A stretch of 8,216 nucleotides of DNA from positions 1 through 8,216 of the forward strand of contig PCWD01000005.1 of assembly GCA_002787255.1 (NCBI GenBank), written 5' to 3'. This document shows positions 1 to 5,641 of the stretch, in pieces; the stretch's first letter is position 1, and every line of letters begins with the position of its first letter. The translations under genes were made by a program, and so were the position numbers. The notes under the pieces are model-generated. The model worked only from the letters and a program-made list of their open reading frames with translations, was not told the origin of the DNA and did not search any database. The DNA is from Parcubacteria group bacterium CG11_big_fil_rev_8_21_14_0_20_39_14. GTDB lineage: Bacteria; Patescibacteriota; Minisyncoccia; Minisyncoccales; GCA-002787255.

Positions 1-2
1 TG

Positions 3-3000
3 AAAAACCAATTAGTCTTTAGCGCGACCACGGTGGCCACGCCCGGTTCAGTTGGCACCATTCCCCAGCAGACCTTTACTTACGCCACTTACGCTTCGAC
101 CACGGCTTCGACCGCCTCTTTGGTCGGACCCTTTAATTTTTCAGTCATTAAATATGGATATAATTTTGTGGAGCAGAGTAAAAATTTAGTAACTAAGACT
201 GTAGAGGAAGCCATTTTATCCGTTGATCCTTATAATACCTTATTAGATGAGCAAGCAGCTCTAGCTTTAATTGGTATAAATTTGGCTACTTCAACAGATG
301 TGTTTTATGGCACCCAAGCCACGACCACGGTTTCCAACTGGATGAAGCTAGACGACTACCCCATTGACCAGTCAAGGTTCTTCGCCATCTTTGGCAAGAA
401 AGGTGGAGCCTGCGACCAAAAACTGATTAAAGATACTGATTATTTAATTGATTTTGGTACTGGTTCCACTACCTTTATCGGCGACTCCCAAGCTGGCTGC
501 ACGGTTAACCCGGTTTATTCTCATGGCGGGAAAATTACCTTAACCTCAACAGTTAATTCTTCCCAAATTTACGACTACACCCACGCCAAGCAGGCTAATG
601 TTTTTAGAACTTTTGATGGTTCTAAATATACTTCGTACATTAACCTTCAATTAAGTAATAATGTTGATGTTGGTAAGATTGAAGAAACAGCTGATAAGAC
701 AATTAATCCTAATGACGGTTATGGTTTTTCTGCTGGAGCTCTTAATGCCACCACCACTAATGTTTTGTCAGAAAATTGGAATTTCACCTGGCCTGCTTCT
801 CCTGGGATTTTCTATCAATCCTATACTTTTGATATTACTGTTAAAGATGCTTGGGGTGTTCCTCTGGATCAAGCCACTGTGGGATTAATAGATAATTTCG
901 GTTCGGTTTTTGAATTGCAAACTGACGTTTTCGGTGTGATTCCTACTCAAGAAGTTGTTTATCGTTCTTATAGTGAAGGCGGTGGCAATACGCCGGTTGA
1001 ATATGGCGCTCATAGTTTAAGTTTGTCTAAAACTCAATATATTCCTTATGCCGGGCAAGCAGTTATTGACAAATTAACTAATTTGGCTTTCTCTTTAGCC
1101 CAGTCTTGCGACCCTGATTCAAGCTATAGTTATGCCCTATATTATCCAATGAGTTATGCAAGTACGACTGACACAATCACGGTTTGGGGTGATGACGGCA
1201 CAACCGAAAATTGCGGGCCAAATGGCAATGCTACCTGCACACCGATGGGATGGAATTCCGCTAATCCTATTAGTTTTGAAAGCATCTTCAAGTTCGGACG
1301 AGCGGTTAGAGGTGATTGCGGAGTCCAGAAGCCGGCTGTCGGCAACTATGTTGTTTTGTCTCAGCTCTTTGTTGGCGGTGGCGCAACCACCACTTATGTT
1401 TCATCCAAGGGAGAATCTCTGTCTTTCTCTTCGGCTGAGATGCCACAATTGAAGATTTTTGAATTAGCTGAAGGCAGTTTTGGCGGCGTAGCTGATAACA
1501 TTCCGCAAGAAGGCGTTTCTATTAAATTCAGTTCGGCTACTACTAGCGATGTTCTTGTTGATGTAGCTGGTGGCACTATCAAACTTTATGACTCTTATAT
1601 TACTGATGCCGGCGTTTCAGCGGGCAAGTTTATCTACCGCGGTACTACTGGTTTAGGCGGAGATTATTCAAGTGTCAATTCTACAGTTGAAATGAAGAAA
1701 GTTATTTTCGACCGAGCTTCTCGGGGCCAGTTCTTCTATACTCCAAGCGTTACCATCAACGACCTTAAAATTAACCGTGTCAATGCTGTTTCTCCGACCG
1801 GCTTCGGTATCTCGGCCGGCGCGGCTCTGCTGACCTTAAATAACCTCCAGATTTTCCACCAGAATGCCGCCAGCGGCGCTGGTTTTGAGGTGAGTAGCAG
1901 CACTCCGAACGATACTGACATTACTATTCAAAATTCCACCTTTGATTACAACACCACCGATATTATCGCCGCTGGCAATGGTCGGGGCGTTAATCTTGTT
2001 AATACTACCTGGGACAGAACTTATGGTTGGAACTGGGCTGGAGACTATGGCACGGGCACGACAACTATTAAAGAAAATTATGGTTATTTGCCTAAATTGG
2101 TTGATACGGCTGGCACGGTTGTTTCCGGAGCAGAGATTAAGGCTCTAAATACTTTTGGCGACACCCAATTTACTGCAACCTCAGATGGTCTGGGGGAAAT
2201 TTCCGAACAGTATATTCCGAGCTGGCAAGTTGAAAAAACTCCTTCCGGAGCAGAGGAAACCAGCTTTAATCCTTATACAGTCACGGTGAAGAAATATGGA
2301 AAGAAGTTTATTAAAGAAGCTAAAACTTTTAACGCCAGAACAGTAGAAACCAAGCAGCTAGAAGCTGATCTCTTTAATACCTTGACTGAAGTTGAGGCCC
2401 AGGCTTTGACTGATATCACTTATACCGCGCCGACTAAAGTTACCTGGTCTAGTTCGGAAACGGAATTAGTCGCTGGCAACCAAATTACTCTAAACAATAC
2501 GCCAATTACCCAATCGGAATTCTTCGGTTTATATAATGACAGCACCAAGGCCTTGATTTCATCCAATCAATACTCGGTTAATTATTCAACCGGCGTGGTG
2601 ACCTTTTCGCCGGGCTATGACGGGATAACCGCCAGAGCCGTTTATTCTTATGGGGGTGAGATTAGGTTAACGAACGGGTCAAATACTTTATCGGTTGACC
2701 AGCTCTACGCCTATATGCAATTGCAAAACGCTGATGTTTTAACTACGGTTAATGGCACCGAATATACAAGTTATGTTAATTTGGCCATCGGCACTACGAC
2801 GGATTCCGGTTCTTTGGTTTCGCCGACAAAATCCATCACCTTTGCCAGCGGTTATACTTATGGTTTTGAAGGCATGGGCGGTTATGTTGATTTAGGAGGG
2901 TTAACGGCCAGCGGCGGGTCAAGCGGCGGAGGACTGGCACTTAATATTTCTGCCAGCACTGGCAGTTTCTATTACCCAGGAGAGGAAGTTAGCGTTTTTG

Positions 3001-5579
3001 CCACGGTGCTTAACTCAAGCGGCCAAGCAGTGGCGGCCACGGTTAACGTTTATTTCTATAAGCCGGACGGAAGTTCTTTAACCACTATATTGGCCACTCA
3101 ACCATTAACGGGTTTCTTTAAAGCCACCACGACTTTAGCTACTGACGCCACCTTAGGAACCTATGCCGCGAGAATAGAGGCTAGCTATTTGGGCGATGAG
3201 GTGCAAACTAACTTAGCTTTTAAGGTTATTGAAGCCCCATCGTCTTATCCGGCAACGATAGCGGTTGAGGCGCCGGCTTTGGTAAAGACAAACACGAATT
3301 TCGGCATTTCGGTTTTAGTTAAATCATCTACCGGCGTCCCAATAAACTGTGACGCTAATGTCGCTTTAATAACTATTAGAGACCTTATTGCCCAATCAGA
3401 TGAAGTTACTAATGATGGAATGAGCAATTTTGCTACCGGAAGATACAGTTACGCCTGGTCAGTGCCGGACAAAACAAATTATTTAGCCATTGTTTCTTGC
3501 ACGGTGGCAGGCGTTCCTTATGTCGGGGTAAAAGAATTTTCCAGCCAGGATATTCCACCCGTGGGTTTAAATATTATAAGTAATGTCGGTTCAATTTATA
3601 TCCCCGGAGAGAATGTGAATGTTTATTCTACCATAACGGATGGAGTCGGAAACTTAGTTACCGCCACAACTACCCTTTCCATTTACTATCCTGACGGCAC
3701 TCTGCTCTTAAACGGCACTTCCACCGAGCAAACAACCGGCTTCTTCAAGTTTACCTTTAATTTGGCAACAACCACGACGCCAGTTGGCACTTATGAAATA
3801 AGAACCAAGGCGGTTTATAGGGATAATACGGCCTATGATACCAAAACTTTTGTGGTTAGTTCCGCTATCTCAAGCCTGAAGATTCAATCCAGTGTTGGAG
3901 CCATCTATATTCCTGGCGAGACAGTTAATGTTTATTCTAATATAATTGATGCTTTGGGAAATTTAGTAAGCGCTACCACTACCGTGGAAGTATATAACCC
4001 GGATGGCACCCTGCTTTTAAATGGCACCTCAACGGAACAAACGACTGGTTTCTATAAATTCACCTTTAATTTAGCAACTAACACAGCTACTTCCACTTAT
4101 GAAGTAAGAACTAAGGCAGTTTACGGGAATGAGACGGCCTATGACATTGAAACTTTTGTAGTTAATAAAATCAGCAGTTCGGATTGGACAGTAGTTCTTT
4201 CCGATGTAGGGCAAGTGGCGACAAGCAGGACTTATCGGGCTAAAGTTTGGATTCTGGATTACCAAAGCGCGCCGACCGATCCTTTTTCGACGCCGAGGAT
4301 AACAATTTACAATCCGGCAACAACTACCGATCCGGGTATTGACGATTCGGCGATGACGAAAACCGGCATTGGGATTTATGAATTTAATTATCTCGTGCCT
4401 TCAGGCGGTCCCCAAGGCCTTTGGGAAACCGTGGTTTCAGCCGAAGTGGAAGCCGGCAAAGTAATTCAGAAAAATGATTTTTGGGAAGTAGAAGGTTCTC
4501 CGGCTCAAGTTAAGATAAATGCCATTACTGACAACACCATAACAACAGGTATTACTGCCAGTACAACGATCACAAACGAAGGTACAGCTGAATATGAGTA
4601 TCGTTATGAATATTGTATAGTGGACACGCAGAATAATCAGTGTGGCACAGAAGGGGGCGCTGACATAGATTATGCTGTAAGATCTAAAAAGATTCTGGCA
4701 GGCGAGGACTGGACGACTGAATTAAAGTTAACTGTTCCAGCTGTTGGGACCTATTGGTTTAAAGTCTACGTTTATTGGGGAACGGAAATGTCGCCGGCCA
4801 TCCAGCAATTTGTGGCTACCGAAGGAGTAGTTAATTACGCCCTAACTGTTTCTAAAGCCGGGACTGGCTCTGGAACCGTAACGAGCGTGCCGGCCGGCAT
4901 TAATTGCGGCTCTGACTGCACCGAAAATTACAACAACGGAACTTCTGTGACGCTTACCGCCACGCCAGCTGATGGTTCTACCTTTGCCGGCTGGTCTGGC
5001 GCTTGCACCGGGACCGGAACCTGCACTGTTTCCATGACGGCTAACAAATCAGCTACCGTTACCTTTAATTTAACTCCAACACCACCGCCTCCAGGCGGAG
5101 GAGGCGGCGGAGGCGGCCCAGTAACTCCTCCCGCCCTTCTTGCGCTTACCGTATCTAAATCAGGAACTGGCTCCGGAACCGTGACGAGCGTGCCGGCCGG
5201 CATTAATTGCGGCTCTGACTGCATGGAAGATTATTACAGCGGAACTTCCGTAATACTTACGGCTATGCCCGCCGACGGTTCTAGCTTTGCCGGCTGGTCT
5301 GGCGCTTGCACTGGAACCGGAACCTGCACCGTTTCAATTATTAGCGCTAAATCGGTTACAGCCACATTTAATTTAATAACTCCACCGGCGGGTCCGGTCT
5401 GCAGCGGAGCTGACTTTAATTTTGACAAAATAGTTAATTCAACCGACTTCTCCATTCTCCTATTCTTCTGGAAGACAAAACCGCCCTTCAAAAATGCTTG
5501 TGTTGATATAAATCAAGATAGCAAAGTTGATTCCGTGGACTTCTCCATTATGCTCTACCAATGGGGTAGCCGCCGATAA
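3..5579 (+). CDS. Giant modular secreted surface protein with beta-helix, Ig-like repeats, InlB-like repeats and C-terminal dockerin (5' partial)
   Basis: The frame is open from the first bases (first full codon at 3), and the visible N-terminus is the end of a beta-sandwich rather than a signal peptide. The true start is therefore upstream; the GTG at 33 is only the first start-like codon. The 1858 visible residues (numbered from the codon at 3) contain: unknown module A ~44-249; carboxypeptidase-regulatory-like sandwich ~276-350; unassigned region with four Cys ~350-511; right-handed beta-helix ~512-694; second sandwich ~695-756; module B ~757-967; GGSSGGG linker; Ig/macroglobulin-like domains ~978-1076, 1083-1182, 1187-1285 and 1290-1387; two further beta domains ~1388-1611; InlB-B-like repeats 1612-1690 and 1713-1791; dockerin 1800-1858. 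The protein is rich in Thr, Ser, Gly and Asn and poor in Cys, as expected of an extracellular protein. No catalytic domain is recognised. The dockerin implies attachment to a cohesin, and two cohesin genes follow immediately. An adhesin or surface-scaffold role is inference. Confidence 0.9.
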   Translation, partial: KNQLVFSATTVATPGSVGTIPQQTFTYATYASTTASTASLVGPFNFSVIKYGYNFVEQSKNLVTKTVEEAILSVDPYNTLLDEQAALALIGINLATSTDVFYGTQATTTVSNWMKLDDYPIDQSRFFAIFGKKGGACDQKLIKDTDYLIDFGTGSTTFIGDSQAGCTVNPVYSHGGKITLTSTVNSSQIYDYTHAKQANVFRTFDGSKYTSYINLQLSNNVDVGKIEETADKTINPNDGYGFSAGALNATTTNVLSENWNFTWPASPGIFYQSYTFDITVKDAWGVPLDQATVGLIDNFGSVFELQTDVFGVIPTQEVVYRSYSEGGGNTPVEYGAHSLSLSKTQYIPYAGQAVIDKLTNLAFSLAQSCDPDSSYSYALYYPMSYASTTDTITVWGDDGTTENCGPNGNATCTPMGWNSANPISFESIFKFGRAVRGDCGVQKPAVGNYVVLSQLFVGGGATTTYVSSKGESLSFSSAEMPQLKIFELAEGSFGGVADNIPQEGVSIKFSSATTSDVLVDVAGGTIKLYDSYITDAGVSAGKFIYRGTTGLGGDYSSVNSTVEMKKVIFDRASRGQFFYTPSVTINDLKINRVNAVSPTGFGISAGAALLTLNNLQIFHQNAASGAGFEVSSSTPNDTDITIQNSTFDYNTTDIIAAGNGRGVNLVNTTWDRTYGWNWAGDYGTGTTTIKENYGYLPKLVDTAGTVVSGAEIKALNTFGDTQFTATSDGLGEISEQYIPSWQVEKTPSGAEETSFNPYTVTVKKYGKKFIKEAKTFNARTVETKQLEADLFNTLTEVEAQALTDITYTAPTKVTWSSSETELVAGNQITLNNTPITQSEFFGLYNDSTKALISSNQYSVNYSTGVVTFSPGYDGITARAVYSYGGEIRLTNGSNTLSVDQLYAYMQLQNADVLTTVNGTEYTSYVNLAIGTTTDSGSLVSPTKSITFASGYTYGFEGMGGYVDLGGLTASGGSSGGGLALNISASTGSFYYPGEEVSVFATVLNSSGQAVAATVNVYFYKPDGSSLTTILATQPLTGFFKATTTLATDATLGTYAARIEASYLGDEVQTNLAFKVIEAPSSYPATIAVEAPALVKTNTNFGISVLVKSSTGVPINCDANVALITIRDLIAQSDEVTNDGMSNFATGRYSYAWSVPDKTNYLAIVSCTVAGVPYVGVKEFSSQDIPPVGLNIISNVGSIYIPGENVNVYSTITDGVGNLVTATTTLSIYYPDGTLLLNGTSTEQTTGFFKFTFNLATTTTPVGTYEIRTKAVYRDNTAYDTKTFVVSSAISSLKIQSSVGAIYIPGETVNVYSNIIDALGNLVSATTTVEVYNPDGTLLLNGTSTEQTTGFYKFTFNLATNTATSTYEVRTKAVYGNETAYDIETFVVNKISSSDWTVVLSDVGQVATSRTYRAKVWILDYQSAPTDPFSTPRITIYNPATTTDPGIDDSAMTKTGIGIYEFNYLVPSGGPQGLWETVVSAEVEAGKVIQKNDFWEVEGSPAQVKINAITDNTITTGITASTTITNEGTAEYEYRYEYCIVDTQNNQCGTEGGADIDYAVRSKKILAGEDWTTELKLTVPAVGTYWFKVYVYWGTEMSPAIQQFVATEGVVNYALTVSKAGTGSGTVTSVPAGINCGSDCTENYNNGTSVTLTATPADGSTFAGWSGACTGTGTCTVSMTANKSATVTFNLTPTPPPPGGGGGGGGPVTPPALLALTVSKSGTGSGTVTSVPAGINCGSDCMEDYYSGTSVILTAMPADGSSFAGWSGACTGTGTCTVSIISAKSVTATFNLITPPAGPVCSGADFNFDKIVNSTDFSILLFFWKTKPPFKNACVDINQDSKVDSVDFSIMLYQWGSRR
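132..750 (+). repeat. Copy A of an unrecognised ~205-residue module in the giant protein
   Basis: This stretch is homologous to 2271-2903 in the same protein. Shared landmarks in order are K-Y-G followed by a charged strand, a [DF]-x-NTL segment, P-I-x-Q-S-x-FF, a strand-turn-strand with GT/TG, V-Y-S-[HY]-GG, Q-[IL]-Y-x-Y, Q-[NA]-x-D/N-V, Y-T-S-Y-[IV]-N-L, and a closing G-Y-x-[YF]-[GF]-F. Its first ~25 residues look like the last strand of a carboxypeptidase-regulatory-like sandwich, so the repeating unit is probably sandwich plus module, with the preceding sandwich upstream of the window. Copy A carries two Cys (codons 411-413 and 498-500) that copy B lacks. I do not recognise the family. 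Confidence 0.7.
828..1050 (+). other. Carboxypeptidase-regulatory-like beta-sandwich domain (first visible)
   Basis: The translation begins with the typical strand-turn pattern of the CarboxypepD_reg-like fold: ITVKDAWGVPLDQATVGLID, then an aromatic strand, T-D-x-x-G-x-I, and a final strand ending in S-K-x-x-Y. Such domains act as rigid spacers in secreted bacterial proteins. The sequence 2085-2270 has the same pattern (V-D-T-A-G-T-V-V-S-G-A, then T-S-D-G-L-G-E-I). The fold assignment comes from pattern only, so the exact family is uncertain. Confidence 0.5.
1537..2084 (+). other. Right-handed parallel beta-helix region of the giant protein
   Basis: Short rungs of alternating hydrophobic residues with polar or Asn-rich turns recur every ~20-30 residues: GGTIKLYDSYITDAG, VEMKKVIFDRA, VTINDLKINRV, LLTLNNLQIFHQNAAS, ITIQNSTFDYNT, GVNLVNTTWDRT. 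This is the pattern of pectate-lyase-like parallel beta-helices (L-x-x-x-x-F/I with N-x-x-F or N-x-x-I turns). No clear catalytic Asp/Arg set can be assigned by eye. The helix may bind polysaccharide or serve as a stalk. It is flanked on both sides by beta-sandwich domains, a common arrangement in giant adhesins. Confidence 0.6.
2085..2270 (+). other. Carboxypeptidase-regulatory-like beta-sandwich domain (second visible)
   Basis: Immediately after the beta-helix the protein reads YLPKLVDTAGTVVSGAEIKA, followed by a strand with T-S-D-G-L-G-E-I and then the P-Y-T-V-T-V-K-K-Y-G strand that opens module B. This strand order matches the domain at 828-1050. Its position directly before module B supports a sandwich-plus-module repeating unit. 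Confidence 0.5.
2271..2903 (+). repeat. Copy B of the unrecognised ~205-residue module
   Basis: Second copy of the module seen at 132-750, sharing P-I-T-Q-S-x-FF, V-Y-S-Y-GG, Q-L-Y-A-Y, Q-N-A-D-V, Y-T-S-Y-V-N-L and the closing G-Y-T-Y-G-F. The two copies are clearly related but strongly diverged at both protein and DNA level, so the duplication is old. Copy B has no cysteines where copy A has a pair. It is followed by a Gly/Ser linker (about 2904-2933) that separates this N-terminal half from the Ig-like stalk. Confidence 0.7.
2934..3549 (+). repeat. Two Ig/macroglobulin-like stalk domains (units 1 and 2)
   Basis: Unit 1 (2934-3232) has the plan S-x-G-S-F-Y-Y-P-G-E-x-V-x-V, then Y-x-P-D-G, a T-G-F-[FY]-K strand, and a Y-x-x-R-x-x-A strand. 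Unit 2 (3249-3549) is a diverged relative in which the Y-x-P-G-E turn is replaced by V-K-T-N-T-N-F and which carries two Cys (in I-N-C-D-A-N and V-S-C-T-V). The pattern resembles MG2/bacterial Ig-like beta-sandwiches, which build extended stalks. Units 3 and 4 follow at 3561-4163. Confidence 0.55.
3561..4163 (+). repeat. Tandem pair of nearly identical Ig/macroglobulin-like stalk domains (units 3 and 4)
   Basis: Units 3561-3857 (99 residues) and 3870-4163 (98 residues) share most residues, including S-x-V-G-[SA]-I-Y-I-P-G-E-x-V-N-V-Y-S and a 27-residue stretch beginning at P-D-G-T-L-L-L-N-G-T-S with one substitution (F to Y). The DNA has diverged much more than the protein: in that 27-codon stretch 16 codons differ silently. 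Unit 1 of the same stalk is a more distant relative. Confidence 0.75.
4836..5375 (+). repeat. Two InlB-B-like repeats separated by a Pro/Gly linker
   Basis: The units at 4836-5072 and 5139-5375 are both 79 residues and exactly 303 bases apart. Each follows the pattern L-T-V-S-K-x-G-T-G-S-G-T-V-T-S, I-N-C-G-S-D-C, G-T-S-V, F-A-G-W-S-G-A-C-T-G-T-G-T-C-T-V, ending in T-F-N-L. This matches the divergent InlB B-repeat family of bacterial surface proteins. The four conserved Cys per unit probably form disulfides after export. Two stretches are identical in DNA: 40 bases (4881-4920 and 5184-5223) and 26 bases (starting at 4983 and 5286). The linker between them (5073-5138) encodes TPTPPPP, eight Gly and PVTPP. 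Confidence 0.8.
5400..5576 (+). other. C-terminal dockerin domain of the giant protein
   Basis: Two EF-hand-like calcium loops are visible: DFNFDKIVNSTD (5412-5447) and DINQDSKVDSVD (5505-5540). Each is followed by F-S-I-[LM]-L, the usual dockerin helix pattern. Asp/Asn occupy positions 1, 3, 5, 9 and 12 of both loops, so calcium binding is expected. Position 6, usually Gly, is Lys in the first loop and Ser in the second. A Cys precedes the first loop (5400-5402) and another lies just before the second (5499-5501). Dockerins bind cohesins, and the next two genes encode cohesins. The protein ends seven residues after the second helix motif begins to close (Q-W-G-S-R-R), so nothing lies beyond the dockerin. 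Confidence 0.85.
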
Positions 5580-5586
5580 TGGATTA

Positions 5587-5595
5587 TGTTATAAT
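5587..5595 (+). promoter_or_regulatory. Possible extended -10 promoter element upstream of the first cohesin gene
   Basis: The sequence TGTTATAAT matches the extended -10 consensus TGnTATAAT and lies 8 bases after the stop codon of the giant gene. No good -35 hexamer is visible ~17 bases upstream (TAGCCG there), which an extended -10 can tolerate. Transcription would begin near 5602. No terminator hairpin separates the two genes, so read-through from upstream is equally possible. Confidence 0.35.
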
Positions 5596-5596
5596 A

Positions 5597-5611
5597 AAAA
5601 AAGGAGGTTTT
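5597..5611 (+). promoter_or_regulatory. First A-rich GGAGGT box (Shine-Dalgarno-like) without a well-placed start codon
   Basis: The 15 bases AAAAAAGGAGGTTTT occur here and again at 5669-5683. The core GGAGG (5603-5607) is a full anti-16S match, but the next ATG (5642) is 34 bases away, far beyond normal spacing. No ATG, GTG or TTG lies at a useful distance. The flanking A and T runs could pair weakly, leaving GGAGG in a loop. Confidence 0.4.
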
Positions 5612-5641
5612 AAAAATTATATATAAAATTGCGGTTAATTT

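Noticed and set aside
33..35. GTG as the start codon of the giant gene
   Set aside because: The frame is open to the first base of the window, no ribosome-binding site precedes the GTG, and the residues after it continue a beta domain rather than forming a signal peptide.
1156..1452. 98-codon + strand frame inside the giant gene
   Set aside because: Overlaps the well-supported giant gene, with no domain, no ribosome-binding site and composition typical of an out-of-frame reading.
5085..5107. Perfect 8-bp GC-rich inverted repeat (CCGCCTCC, 7-base loop, GGAGGCGG) as a terminator
   Set aside because: It has no following T run and arises from the codons for a Pro run followed by a Gly run; the gene continues for 470 bases. 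An effect on translation speed cannot be excluded.
4928..5491. Two minus-strand open frames (98 and 85 codons) with similar sequences
   Set aside because: They are the complement of the two InlB-like repeats and their Pro/Gly linker; their mutual similarity simply reflects the repeat on the coding strand.
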